A stretch of DNA of 64,000 nucleotides from Pseudoneurospora amorphoporcata (GCA_033297205.1 MU859139.1:1-64000); one strand, 5' to 3'. Shown: positions 24,801 through 37,275, numbered from the stretch's first letter. Made by a program: numbers and translations. Notes: generated by a model not told the origin, from the sequence alone.

Positions 24801-26108
24801 CGCGGTGGATACGAAAAGGAGGTGGCCACCCTTCGCGACGAGATCGCCGTTCTGCGCCGCCGGGCTGAGGAAGCCATTGACCAGAAGTGGGAGGTCGAGA
24901 AGGGTCTTGGTGGCCTCAAGATGAACCTTGACCGTGCCGAGCAGGAAATCACCTCTCTGCGCAGTCTTCTCAGGGAGAAGGACATTCTCATTCCTGAGGG
25001 CTTTGCTCGCAGTAGCTACATGTCCAATTACAGCAACGAAGACGCTCTCATCCCCGTGTCTTCAGCGTCCCTGGAGAAGGCTTATGCAGACTTGCAAGCC
25101 ACCTACAGTGAAGCTCTCGTCCGTATCAAGGACCTCGAGGACAGCACTGCCTCTAACGAGGCCATGCAGCTCGCCATTGCTCGCCTTGAGCACTCTCTCT
25201 CAACTGTTGTGACGGAGCGTGATATGGCCCGTGAGGATTACGTTGCCCAGCAAGCCGAGCTCGATTCCCTTCGGGAGTCAGAAAAGCAACACATCGACGC
25301 CGAGCTCACTCTAGCTGAACAACTCTCGGACTCGGCCCGCCGCGTTGAGGAACTTGCTCAGCAGGTGCGCGTTCAGCTCGCCATCAACGCTACACTTCGC
25401 GCGAGGCTGGCCGATACCGTCGCTCGGGGTGAGGCCAACCAGCGCGTAAGCACGGAGCGCATTGCCAGTCTCCAGAAGCGCCTAAGAGAGCTTGAGGAAC
25501 AGGTCATTACCGCGCAAACCAATGCCGAAGAGCGCGTGAACCGCCACGAGGAAGAGCTGCAGACGCTTAAGGAGAGTCATAACATCCATCTCCTGCGTCT
25601 GCGCGATGGGCCCGCGGGCTCGGCGGCCGCCATGCGTGGTCTTCCCCCGCGGTCGTTCCCGCCCAAGTCCCCCCTCAGCCCCATGTTCAGCATGAGTCTA
25701 GCGAGCAAGAGCGACGCAACTCCCCGTACCACTCGCATGTCGAGCCCTTTTTTACTTTCATCATCTTCTTCCTTCTATTCTAGTTCGCATGCCTCGTCCT
25801 ACCTCCGGCCGCGGGCTTCTGGACTCCTTTCGTCGGCTGCCGCCGAGGGTAACATGGTTGGAGATGTGACCACCCTCAAGGCCCGCGTTGCCCAGCTCGA
25901 AGGCGCTCTGATGGCTGCCGACTCGGAAATGCAGGAAGTCGTCAGCCGCATGAACATGGCCCAGATCGAGGTCATGACTCTCCAGGAGGAGCGCGAGGAG
26001 GCGGTCCGTCAGACCCGCAAGCTGCAGAAGATGATGGAGGAGGAGAGGATCAGGGTTTTTGAACAGCGGTTCAGAAACTTTGCGGGCGCTACGGAGGTCA
26101 GGGCTTAG
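21751..26108 (+). CDS. Large coiled-coil protein with poly-Q N-terminus
   Basis: Two exons, 21751-22508 and 22607-26108, join CGG TC|A ACA across an intron with a GTAAGT donor and a TGCAG acceptor, giving 1,419 residues. The start is the ATG in CCACCATCATGG; the open frame continues upstream only from a TTG. Residues about 1-490 are Ser/Pro-rich and disordered-looking, with a glutamine tract near residues 33-45. Residues about 495-1250 are a near-continuous coiled coil. Its centre (about 690-870) is built of short internal repeats of the LQEELQALRSEN type. A Ser-rich interruption is followed by a final helical segment (LQEEREEAVRQTRKLQKMM). This suggests a structural or scaffold protein of the cytoskeleton, spindle pole or membrane traffic. 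The exact family is not recognised. Confidence 0.88.
21846..21887 (+). repeat. CAA microsatellite (poly-Q)
   Basis: About thirteen CAA codons in the first exon of the coiled-coil gene encode its glutamine tract. The tract is likely length-variable between strains. Confidence 0.9.
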
Positions 26109-26950
26109 GAGACTGAACTTGTTTGTGATGAGAAAGGAACAACAACAGCAGCAGTAACAGAAGTAAGGCAGCAGATCCCGAGGTATAAAGGTGACCATGG
26201 CTATGACTATAGAAAGTTGAGGGAAGGATGGGAGAGGGGGATACAAATGGGGTTGGGCAGGGTGGTGTTTTGAGATATCCGCGTTTTGGGGGTTGGAGAC
26301 ACAAGCATTATTTTTGGATTCTTCTGATTGCATAGCATTTTGGGGCTCATATTTCCCTTTCTTGTCCCATCATTGGACATTATACCATTTTTATCTTATT
26401 CTTCCACTTATATACTATTTAGGGTTGGGTGGTTGTCTTGGAAGAGGGGAGGGCGCGCTTCAAAGGGATTGGAGGTGATGGAGAGAGAAGTGTGCAAAAA
26501 GCTATTGTATAACATACTTATCAACGCAGGTTTGGACAAACAAGCCCCTGCACAATGTACTATCTACCGTATGTATATATTATACCTAACTCTTAGTTAC
26601 AGGCATTAGAGATAGAATGCTGGTTCTTGCGGATAGGTTACGGTTGGCGGTGGTGTAATGTCATGGTACCGTTTGACAATGAGAACATAAAATGCTCTCT
26701 ATGGTTGTTGGTTCTACCTGTTCATTGTGAGTGTTCTTCCCGTCATGGCATCTGCATCGCAACAAATAAATAGCATTTACCACCACCACCATCACCGTTC
26801 TCTTCGAAAGACTTGCCAAGATCGTTTTCTTTTTTTCTTTTCTGGTCGTTAAAAAGCTTTCATGACCCAAAAAGAACAATGTTGTTGAAAAGGGAAAGAA
26901 AAAGGATGCGAATGAGATCAAAGCAGAAAGATGATGGAGAATAAAAAGAT
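26109..26950. other. 3' region of the coiled-coil gene and intergenic
   Basis: No gene is visible between the stop codon at 26108 and the tRNA. The sequence is AT-richer, and the first few hundred bases are presumably 3' untranslated region. Confidence 0.5.
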
Positions 26951-27042
26951 GGGATTGCCAGGAATCGAACCTGGGTCCTCTCGGATCCGTTGTATGTCGA
27001 ATTGACCACAACGAGAAGTACTGACCACTATACTACAATCCC
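26951..27042 (-). tRNA. tRNA-His (GTG) with 21-nt intron
   Basis: On the minus strand the acceptor arms GGGATTG and CAATCCC pair perfectly. The D-arm reads GTATAGTGGTCAGTAC. The anticodon stem TCTCG/CGAGA encloses the loop TTGTGG...C, placing GTG at positions 34-36. The T-arm is CCAGG-TTCGAAT-CCTGG. The 21 extra bases at 26985-27005, directly after position 37, are at the canonical nuclear tRNA intron site. An additional G at 27043 lies at position -1, the extra 5' nucleotide typical of tRNA-His. No CCA is encoded, as expected for a eukaryote. Confidence 0.9.
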
Positions 27043-28318
27043 CGTTATCCTTAGAAGATTCGACTGGAAACTAGTAGTTATATGCTTACACTTGAATATT
27101 CTGGCTGCTTTTTGTCGCTTCCCCCTTTGACTGCTAAACCGGGCACCTCGCAGCTTCTATCCATTTTCACCTCCAGGCAAGAAGTCTTTTCATTATTGCC
27201 CAACCGTAAAAGTGTGGTTACTATGTAATGATCATTCCACTTCCATAAAGTTCCAGCAAAATGTGTGCTTTGCAATGGCTCGAAAGGGGCGAGTGCTCCA
27301 ACTGTCCTTATGGTTAAGCTTAGTACGGACCAAGAAGAACGAAACATCCACCTCGCACCTTTACCAACTGAGTCCTCCACGCATACGCAGCACTCCTATG
27401 TTCATTGCCCGTATCTGGCGGACAAAATAACGAAATCAATCAAAAAAAATAAAATGTTCAGGATGAAGTGAACGCATGCCCTGAACCAAACAAGTCAGGA
27501 CCAAAAAACACAAACACAAAAAAAAAAAGGAAAAAAAAGAGGAGACTCAGTTGGGAAGACCTAAAGAACAGCACCAACTGTTAGCAATGTCGGCACTGTA
27601 GTTTCCAATTCACACTTCTCAACGAAGAACCTCCAAACGCTCTCAGAAATCGAAAGATTTTCAAAATTCATCGGTCCTTCAAACGAAGGTTCCCTCCTGA
27701 TTAAATACAATCTATCATCATGCGAACGCGGGAATGTTATCTGTCGAGTGTCTGTCTGACTAACAAATAACTCAAAACGAAGTTCAATTAGGGGTCGAAC
27801 CAGGAGCCGATGAGGAGATGACTGACTGACTCTGATTGTGGAGCACGTCCATACCACTGCACCACGAGTAATGTGATGTGGTTCGAATTTCCTGCTGTTG
27901 GGAAAGGACGTGGTAAGAAAGTGATTTTATGAGGGAATGTGAGTGCTTCTCAGATTGGGAAGCAGCGGGTTGTAATATGAGCCTTGAAGTACCTCTATGG
28001 GGGAGAGGATGTGTAGGACGTCAAAGGAGGAAGGAGGAAGGGACATGGGTAATTACAAATGAAAGGAAGGAACGATGCTGGCAATGAGTGATCAAGCAAG
28101 GGATCCAAGTTAAAGACGGCGAAGGACGCCAAGCAGAAATTGGAGCGGAAGAACGAGGTCCTCGTATCATGTGCTGGCTAATATTATCAATATGGATTGT
28201 ACAAATGAAAAAGATGTCGGAGTTGTCCAAGATTTTGACTACCTTTCCGCAACCAGAAAGCTGTTTGTCCCATTTCAAAGCGCCAGATTCCTCTTGGTTT
28301 TTTCTTCTTCAAAAACAG
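27043..28318. other. Intergenic, no gene seen
   Basis: Several A-rich stretches (for example about 27518-27540) and only short chance frames. A tRNA-like pair of promoter-box motifs at about 27795-27865 (minus strand) does not fold and was rejected. Confidence 0.5.
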
Positions 28319-29478
28319 TTACCCATAAATTGCAGGCTGTCCACTCCCAAACAAAATCGCCGAATCCTTCGTGTCCTCTCTCGTGAACGCCCTTGCCCCA
28401 GCTGCCGAAGCAACTGTAGGACTCGCACTCCTCCCAACCTGCTGCTGCTGCTGCTGTCTCAGCTGCGCATTAGAAAACATGCTCCCTGTCTCACCCACGC
28501 CATCCGTGATACTCCCCGCTACTCCTCCGTCAATGCCCACCTCCCTCGTCAGTTCGACATAGTCATACCACTTTCTCTCCAATCTCCAATCCAGCACGCA
28601 CCACGTTATTCCTCCAACACAAGCTGCCAGGTTCGTCGTCGCCACTGCTACCACGGCCCTCAAATTCGCAGCCAGCGCGCCCCCCCCCCATTGAAACCGA
28701 ACCATCCGACCCACAGGAACACGGTCCCAATGATGACACTGGCCACATTATGCGGCCTATAATTCAGCTCGTGCGTGCCATGCCCTTTTCTCTTGCCTAG
28801 CACCATCGAGTACGCCAGCGATGCGCACCCGCCCACGATATGCACGGGCGTGCCGCTGGCCCAATCCAGAATGCCCATGGCATAAGCCCAGCCGCCCTTC
28901 CCATGGGGGTTCCACGTCCAGCATGCGACGGGATCATAAACCAGAGTGGCCCAGACGAACATAAACACTGCGCAGGGGAGTAATCTCCCTCTCTCGGCCG
29001 CGGCGCCAGCCGCTAGCACAACAGCGATGGCGCTGAACAAGCCCTGGTAGACAGCAAACAGCAAATCGGGAATCGGGTGAGCACTGTTGACGAAAGGTTG
29101 GTCTAGAACTCCCATAAAAAACGCGTCGTTTAAAGTGCCGATAAGACCGGAGGATGCAACACCGGGAGAGAAGGAGAGCGAGAAGCCCCAGATGAACCAT
29201 TGTATTGAGGTGACGGCACAGACGAGGATGGAGATGAAAATCAGGGAGAGGGCGGATTTGCGTCGTGAGAGACCGGAGTAGAAGAAGCCGACGCCGGGAA
29301 TCATGAGCATAACCAAGACGGTGCAGAGGAGGAGGAAGGCGATGTCGCCGTCGTGGTAACCGGTTTCCGGGTCATATTTGCTAGGGGAAGAGGTAGATGT
29401 TGATGAGTGTGCGGCGGCGGATGAAGTAGCTGTCGCCGTCCGAGTTGTTGATATTGATGTTGATGTGCTGTTGGCCAT
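28319..29478 (-). pseudogene. Ammonium transporter (AMT/Mep), internally deleted and frameshifted
   Basis: From the ATG at 29478 the frame encodes a clear AMT/Mep/Rh protein: TM1 (IPGVGFFYSGLSRRKSA), a first pore region (DWASGTPVHIVGG, carrying the first conserved pore His) and TM7 (VGWFGFNGG). At 28680-28689 a run of ten G on the coding strand breaks the frame; eight would restore the family pattern NGG-ALAANLRA. After TM8 (TWCVLDWRLERKW, near 28568) the sequence jumps straight to the C-terminal tail (YDYVELTREV). Three transmembrane helices and the second pore His, which lies in that region in the family, are missing. The tail contains a short Gln tract. Members have 11 helices, so transport activity is not expected. 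The G-run could be a sequencing error; the deletion is harder to explain that way. Confidence 0.85.
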
Positions 29479-30799
29479 GGCTACTGGGGAAAGATTCGAC
29501 AGTCGTTTGACCGATCAAGTCGATCAGTCAACTTTCGGGTTAAGTCCGTAAGAAAAACAAGCAAAAAAAAAAAAAAAAACAGGAGAAGGGATCAGTCACT
29601 AGATAGATGGCAGTGATAACTTTTCGAAACTTCAGTGTTCAACCAGCAAACAACTTGACCCAAATCCCGGGTCAGCCCGAAAAGAAAAAGTCATCATAAA
29701 ACCAAAGGGATACCAGGGATGCCACGCAACACCAAACCCAGTCTGCGTGATACGACATAAAAAGGGAACTTGCCCTTCCTACTTTCTAATCAAAGAACAT
29801 GCCGGGCTGGACAGACAGACAGACAAAGATGTATTCGTGAGAACGCAGAAAAGAACGAAGACGGTGTGTAGTACCAAAAGCCTGTCGGTCGATCATCGGG
29901 TCGTAGGGAATGCAACAGGCCTCCTTACATGAGCGGTAACAAAAAATCAAAGAATCTTTTTGAGAAGGGAAAAAAAGGAAGAGGTAAGTCCCAGGCAGTT
30001 CTTGGGAACTGGGGACAAGGAAGTTATTATACATGCCGAATACGTACTGCAGTTAGGTCATGCCGTGTTTGCTTTCTTCTCTCCCTCGCATGAGGAGACC
30101 CTAGCTCCTGGTTACAGGAACGGGCTTGCATGTGCCGATTTAAGGTTTTGTGTGTTATTCAGAATTTGGCATTCTCGGGAACTCTGTAGGACGGGCCGCA
30201 ATAGTGTGGACGGGCTGTGTGCTACAATGTCTTGATGTTTGTGTCACGATTTGGAGGCATGGTGATTGAGCGATGTCGAGCTGTATGGTGAATAAAGTTT
30301 AGAGTTAAGAGTACCTTAGGTAGAAAGTCGCACGGATTTGGCAAGTATCATAAATCTAGGTGTGATGCGGCTTCATCGTTGAACTGGACCTGGGTGGGAG
30401 GATGCTTGAACTGAGAGAAGATGAGGTTGCTGGCGGTGGATGTTGGAATAATACAAGGAAAGGGACGAAGAGGATAAGGTGGGGAAACCCTAGCATGGTG
30501 CAATTCCGACCGCGAGAGCTCGGACGGAGACTGTCTTCTTCCTTCCGTCGTGTCTGGGCAGCAACTGGAAGGTGCAGAGGAGGAATTCCGCAATCGACGT
30601 CGCTCTGTGAACATCTCTTGATTGTACCTTCCTCGGGTGGAGCTGACCCACGCCATCCAAAACCCAAAGCAGCCGTCTCAACCGACCGCCATCATCGCTC
30701 TTTCCCATGGCGTTCTTCGCCAATCTTCTCAACCCCCACTTCCCTCCCTCTCTCCATAAGTACTCACCACCAAATCTCCAACCCTCCTCCTTAGCAAAG
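29479..30799. other. Intergenic between the two broken transporters
   Basis: No gene recognised. There is a poly-A tract at about 29563-29579. Overlapping frames at 30348-30800 on both strands lie just downstream of the decayed ABC transporter and may include its eroded 3' end. Confidence 0.45.
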
Positions 30800-33700
30800 C
30801 CCCCCTAATCGCCTCTATCCTATGCGTAACCATCAAAACGTATACTTATTGTCCACAAACTCATCTTTGATCATCTCCAGCACCTTCTGCTCAGTCTTCT
30901 CATCTAGCGAAGCCGTGATATCAACCAGCAAGATGATTGGTTGGACGATGTCCAGGTGACAAAAGTTCGGGGCCAAAGAAGAATACGAGATGAGGTCGGG
31001 ACCACCAGCCATGTCGCGTGTGTCGCGGCATTCTTCGTCTGCGGCGGCTTGGGCTGCGCGGGCTTTGATGATGGCGCGACAGAGGGAGAGGAGTTGAAGG
31101 TGGCTGGTGGAGGGGGTGGGGAGGTGGGAGAGGGGAGTGTCGAGGACTGGGTGGTGAGGAGAGTTTGGAGAGGGGGTGGTGGTGATGTTGGTGTTGGCAA
31201 GGAGAGGGCTGGTTTCGTCGATGACTGGGTGCTCTGAACCGGGGCAACTATTCGATGGGGACGATGAGAGGTGGGACCACAACCCGAGCATTTGAAGGAC
31301 TGATATCAGGGCGTGGACACGTCGGGTCAAGGTTAAAGCGCAGAGATGCGTCGGGTAAGTGGAATGTATCCTGCGTGACTGTGATAAAAGCCGTTTCCCG
31401 GAGGATATGCAGAGGAGCTTGACGTATATCCTGATTTTCTATGCGGATTGTCCCGTCACAGATATCACTCAGGCGGAGCATTGCAAGAAAAAGGGAACTT
31501 TTCCCGCTGCCTGTCCGTCCACATATGACCACCAATTGGCCGGCGGCAACTTCGAGGTTGAAATCCTGGAATACCAACGGGCCATTGTTCGTATATGATG
31601 CAGAGACAAGCGCGCTGAACGGATCATCAAGCACCACCATCTTACAACGATGGAAGACGGCACGTGCAAGAGCCTGTACATAGTGTAGTTGTAAAAGTTA
31701 GCCATCAACACTTTAAGACGGAGTCTCTTGCCATTGTCCTTACCACACGCTGCCGTTGCCCACCAGACAAGCTCATCCCGTCAACCCCAACCACAGTCTC
31801 GTCACCATCAGGAACGGCGGCCAAATCCTCGTCGAGGCAGCATGCCTTCAAAACAGCCCGATACCACTCGTTACCGACATCGTATCTTGCCAGCGACCCA
31901 CAGATGACTTGTTTGATGGTGCGATTGGGAAGCCAAGGGACTTGTGAGCAATATGCGATGCTCTCGGTGCGATACCTGATTGTGCCCTTTGCCAGTGGTA
32001 CTTCCCCCAGGATTGCCCGCGCCAAAGTCGACTTTCCGGCACCGACTGGTCCTAAACAAGCAATCACCTTACCCCGTGAAAGCTCCAGATTGACGTCCTC
32101 TAGAGTTGGGTTGCCTTGTTCTGGTGTCCATTTGACGATCAAGTTCTGCATCGACACCTCGGTCCCTTCGGCTAGCTGCGCAGGGCGAGGTGAGCGGCTG
32201 ATTGCAGGTGCCTTTTGGGACTTGATGTAATCCTCGATCTTTTCGAAGCTCGCGTAGGCCGCTATCGCTTGGAGAATTATGGTCATGACCATGTTTGCTG
32301 GGTGGGTCACTAGGGCGAGGACGGCAATTGTCGGGAAGGCTGTTTTGGTGTCGAGGGTGGTATCGTTTGCCATGGTGATGATGGCGAAGAGGATGATAGT
32401 GATGACCGGCGCAAACATTCCCAGGGCGTTGGCTGATGAATTGTTAGAAATGGAAAAGGTTTTGTCGCGAGTTGAAGGTATAATAGGGTACTGAGGACAT
32501 ACCGCTAGCATTGTGCATAGACATAATCCAGCGAACACGCTTCTCTTTATTGAGCTCTTCTTCTCTCAACCCAAGTATGTGTTTCTCAACGACGCCTTGA
32601 AGACCCAGCATCTTGATGGTTTTGACGGAGCCCAACATCGTAGAAGTCGCGGAGATCCGTCCATGTGCCGCAGCATTCCACGTAGCCTGGCTACTTTTGA
32701 GAGTGCGGGCGACATACCTGCTAACTCGAGAGCTAACTGTCATCAGATGGTAAGTGACGGGTGCTAAGTCGCACATAATTCTAGACATGGAGACTCACTG
32801 ATGATAACCACATGAGGCACCGGCCATAGCCATCCAACTTGCTTGGCCAGCAGGACGCTTCCAATGACTACCTCAATCAACAGGGCCCAGGACTCGTGTA
32901 GCAATCTTGGGGCACCTTCGAGGGCACTCACGTCTGTTGATGCAATAACGACTGTCTTCCCTTTGCTGTACGGCTCATGGCGAGCGAGCAGCGAGTTTTC
33001 ATGGACCAGCCCCAAGCAGGGCACCTCGAATCATTACCTGTATTCGGTTTAAGCCCTGTTGGTATGCCCTCGTTGACAGCTATGAGGAATGTCAGTGTCA
33101 GTTATACGAGTGAATGAGCAACGCCCAAGACCAATGCAGATAATGGCGGCAATGAACACTAAGACATAACCTTTATCCTCATTGGTTTCCGGGGATTGTA
33201 CATATTCGATGGCGTAACGGATCAATACCGGCTGGCCATACCGAAAAATGATGATGAAGAGTCGCGAGACAATAACTGTGAGAAAGGGAGCGCGAAGACA
33301 TTTCAGCAGTACCAACGCTAACGGAGATGAAGCCGAGAGACTATTAGTAAACTGGGGTTATGACTTTATTCAGTGCTAGGACTCACAATTTCGGGACAGC
33401 GTTCGCAGAATCGACGCTCGAAGGCTCCCAGACTTCAACTCACGATCAACACTTGGGAGTCTCTCATTCATCAGAACCATACTATAGCCTTCCTTGAGGA
33501 CAGGGCCGATCCAAGAAACAAAGGCCCTGCTGAGAACGCTGGCTCTCTCCTCTAACGAGTCGGTATGGCCTTCTTCATTCAAAACGTTTTCTTTGCTCAA
33601 ACACTCGATGTAGAGAACTACAGTCTCAACTGCCAACTGCCATCCAGTGATAGCACGCTCATCACGGCTGTCAGGATAGCGCAGAGAAGGTATTGTGAGC

Positions 33701-34350
33701 TGTACCGAGTCGCAAAGACCAGAAGTTGAGAGGTAGAGGAGGATAAGGCTTGATGGTTTAACAGATCTTCGGTGCTCTAGCTGAGAGATGATCACCAGGC
33801 CTAGTGAAGCTGCCGGAAGCAGGGCTACCTGGACTGAATTACTGACTGCCGCTGTCGAGATAAGGAAATATGCAGTGGCTAGTTGCTGGACGGAGAACAG
33901 AGTTGTTACGGCCTGTGCGAGATGTAAGTCTTATGTGCGATTATCTGATTTGAGGAAAGCCTTTGAAAGGGAAAATATCAATTTGAGATACTGGCGCCAG
34001 TTGGACCTGACACAGACTGGTTGCTGCTGGAGTTGATACAGCCGTCCTGGGAGCAGGACGATGAACAAGGCACAGATGGCATAGCGAACTGACCAAAGCC
34101 AACTTTCTAGTTCTTCAGCATCAGTGAGGGTCGCCATCTCATGGTGAGTGACGGTGGACATTCTCATCGCCGAGTATGGGACTACGATGACATGACAGTA
34201 GATTTTAACGAGAGAGAAGATGAAGCTCGGTTCAGGGAGTTGCAGGCTTCTCATATGATATTTCAATGTTGACAAGGGGTACGCGGCGCGTCCTACTCGA
34301 CACGATGGACATATGTCTGACGCCTTCCATATTTGGAAGGGACCCGACAA
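30800..34350 (-). pseudogene. ABCC-type ABC transporter, TMD2 deleted, frameshifted
   Basis: A multi-exon full-size ABC transporter of the fungal MRP-like class, read on the minus strand. An N-terminal membrane region (about 34350-33376) is followed by TMD1 (about 33315-32440, with RLFIIIFRYGQPVLI and SVKTIKMLGLQGVVE) and NBD1 with Walker A GPVGAGKST and signature LSGGQRQR. A good intron (GTAAGG...GCTAAC...TACAG, about 31681-31732) precedes ALARAVF and Walker B VVLDDPFSAL. At 31607/31608 this runs directly into the start of NBD2 (VSASYTNNGPLVFQDF, Walker A GRTGSGKSS), so the whole of TMD2 is missing. A frameshift follows FNLDP (near 31330). Another precedes the H-loop LMVTHR (near 30838). Not expected to be functional. 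Several introns in the 5' half still look intact. Confidence 0.85.
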
Positions 34351-35364
34351 TGGGCCTTTGCTGCCTGGTGATGTTCACTGGTGCGAGCAGTATTTGAAAA
34401 CATGAAAGTCGACGAGTGAAATATTCGTTGTGATTCTGCATAGCCTTCATACGACATCATCGCGGAGTGAAGAGCAGCCCTTTGGTGGTGAGAAAACCAA
34501 GGAAATAGGTATAGAGGAGCTCTCACCATTTCTGAGAAGGAAGATATTGATATTGCCCGATGTTGATACCGATAGCGCGGTACCTGCGGACGTGCCAGGT
34601 CAGCCCGGGAACAAGTGGTAGATCACTAACTCCAAGCATGCTGGCTTGCATGTTTCCTCGTGGTGATGGTGGGCCACTGTCGTCTCCAGTGGATCAGTGT
34701 GCTTTGTGCACTTGAAATCCCCCGAGTCTGAAAGGAGAACATCGCTTCCAGGCATTGAGCGCCCGATCCCGGCTCGAGGTCGGTCTGAGCTGAATTGCGG
34801 TAAAGGCCAGTCAAGAACAAAGGGGTAAACACCGCTGCGAATGGCTTTATCGTGGCCGAGGCGATGAGCGAGGCAGATGTGCGAATGAGCAAATGACGGA
34901 CAGCATGAAGACGGGTTGCCCGAACAAGCCGCACCCCGCCACTTTGAAGGGAGGAACTTCCAGGTTGTTGCCGAGTGAAAGGGGGAAAACCTGGAAGGCT
35001 GCAGTGCTCTGCCTCTGTGTCGAGACAGCCTGTGAATTCCACTGCACTTGCCCTATCTTTCAGGGCTACAAGCGCCCGCCCGCAGCCAAATGCATTGCAA
35101 ACAAGGAAGGCACAGCGGACAGTGCACCTTCCAATCTTCCCATCCAGGCTGCGCTGCCCGCCCATGGTTCACTCGACCCGACCTGAAAAAGACGAGCAAA
35201 GACCGGGGCAAGAGCAGAAAGTGCAGCTGGCCACAGCAAATTCAACCACAACGAACAGTCAACTCACCAAGGGACCAAAATCAATTCGTTCAATTCGTGC
35301 ACTTCACAACTCTCGACCAGCATCACGGCCTATGTCGTTCGCACCATGAAGGGCTTGCTCTCAA
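34351..35364. other. Intergenic / upstream of SAS4-like gene
   Basis: The left part may contain the eroded first exon of the ABC transporter, which I could not define. The right part is the presumed promoter and leader of the gene starting at 35365. No other feature seen. Confidence 0.4.
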
Positions 35365-37275
35365 ATGGCTACGAGCACATCCGTGACCCGCTCGCGACGA
35401 GCTGAAGGTCTGCGTCATCCGCATTCGAGCAACACCGTCACCTACCGGTCGCACTCGTCACCGCAGAACCACGCTGCCCACACCCAACACCCGTTCGCGA
35501 ACGCGAAGTCCGAACAGTCCCCATCCCCAATTAAGCAGAACACGGCCACCACCACCACCACCCATCAACGCAACAAGCGATCGCTTGAGCCCGCCGCTGC
35601 CCGAGAATGTGATCCCGTTCCTCCCAAAAAGGCTCGATACGAGTTTGCCGTCGAGATACCTGCCCGGCCGTCATTTCGTCAATCGACCTCAATTGAACCG
35701 CGCGACGTGAAGCCCCCGACGCCAGCCACTAACCCGAAGCCTGTCGTCACTGTCACTGCGGCACCAAAGCCCCCAAATCCCTCGCGTGCCCCTCCCACCA
35801 CTGGTGGGAAACCCAGCACAACTACCACAAAACAGCGATCGGGTCTCACGCGACACCAAGAAAAGGTTGTCAATGGCTTGAAGCACGAATTGAGTAGGCT
35901 GAACCCAAATGCTGCCGATACCATCAAGGAGGGCGGTCGCAAATTACGATCGCAGGAAGGCACTCGCTTCAAGAGCGAGTTGGCCGCCTACTTTCCCGAC
36001 TATGATGAGGTAATTGGCAATGACCCAAAGGAACAGCGTAAGTCACAACACAACCCCTACCCTCCCTTTTTTTCTTACAACCCTGGACGACTTGGTCTTG
36101 GAAACGCCCGCCATCAGCATGGCTCGCCGAGCGATCATTAACGTCAATTGGTTCTCTGAATAGATGTCTTGAACCTGGACACTCCAATTGTCATTGGCAG
36201 CACCCATCTCCCTGTGACTCATGAGTCCACATCGGTCGCTCAACCGGGCGGCTTCCAGCCTCGTCCGATCGAATCCTATCCCATCCGAGGCTACGGCGAC
36301 GCCCTGTTTACCGATCTATACGATTCCCAGACCATCAACTTCAGCTTCTTAGAAACCCAACACAAGGGGAAAGCAGCACTGAAGGATGACCCCTTGCCGG
36401 ATTCGCTCTACGAAACAGCCCACAAAAAGGCAGAACGTTTGGAACGCTCAATACGGAACTCGGAAAAGGGACGAGCTCAACATGAGAAGGACCAAATTGT
36501 CCGACTGCTGGATGCCTTGCAGGGCCATGACTGGCTGCGGGTAATGGGCGTCAGTGGAATCACAGAAGGCCGCAAGAAGCAGTTCGAGCCGGCCCGGGAG
36601 CACTTCATCAAAGGCTGCCAAGCCATCTTGGAAAAATTCCGGAAATGGGCGGCCGAAGAGAAGCGCAGAAAACGGAAAAAGGACCGGACAACCAACGCCG
36701 AGAGCGGCGGAAAGGGCGGCAAGGGCGGAAAGACGGGCGGAAAGGCCAACAAGCCGCCGGGCGGAGGGAAGAACGGAAAGCGTAAGCACGAGGACGCAAA
36801 GCATAAAGTTGAACTTAAGGATCATCGAAAAGATGAGGATGCGGCCAAGGATAGGGTTATTGCTGACAGTGATGAGGAAATGGAGGATCGAGAACAAGAC
36901 ACGGACGAATCTGACGGCGACCCACCAGACGAGAGCGACGTCGACGCTTCCATTGCGAAGCAGCTCCGTGAAGAGGCAATCGCCGCGGCGAAAAAGAAGC
37001 CGTCCAAAAAGGGCAAACGTCCAGCTCCTCCTCCGCCACCGCCCGAACCAGAGCCCGAACCATACAAAGAGTTTACCTCGTTCTTCAAGAAGCCATATCA
37101 GCGAGATGCTGCGCTCAACAAGAACCGGCGAAGGGGCAGAAATGTGTTGGCATGGGGTCAGCCGGTACCCGATGGTGAAGAACGAGAATTTGCGCTCCCA
37201 CAGGATATCCTGGACGAAGAGACGTTGAAAGCACACGCGAGAAGAAAGCGTAGGGACAAGAGGGGGAAACATTGA
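35365..37275 (+). CDS. SAS4: SAS4-domain protein (histone acetyltransferase complex subunit)
   Basis: Two exons, 35365-36037 and 36164-37275, join GAA CAG C|AT GTC TTG (GTAAGT donor, GAATAG acceptor), giving 594 residues. The N-terminal third is Thr/Pro/Lys-rich and probably disordered. The conserved part runs from about residue 190 (KVVNGLKHELSRLNP) to about 400. It contains the segment DALQGHDWLRVMGVSGIT followed by a long basic helix, which resembles the SAS complex subunit 4 domain. In yeast Sas4 bridges the MYST acetyltransferase Sas2 and Sas5, which acetylate H4K16. A Lys/Gly-rich linker, acidic stretches, a poly-Pro/Glu run (PPPPPPEPEPEP) and a basic C-terminus follow. An ATG at 35346 lies in another frame and soon stops. 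The assignment rests on my recognition of the domain pattern. Confidence 0.75.

Noticed and set aside
27795..27865. tRNA-like motifs GTGGTGCAGTGGT and GGTTCGACCCC on the minus strand
   Set aside because: The T-stem (CCTGG against CCTAA) and the acceptor arms do not pair, and no anticodon stem closes, so it is not a tRNA gene.
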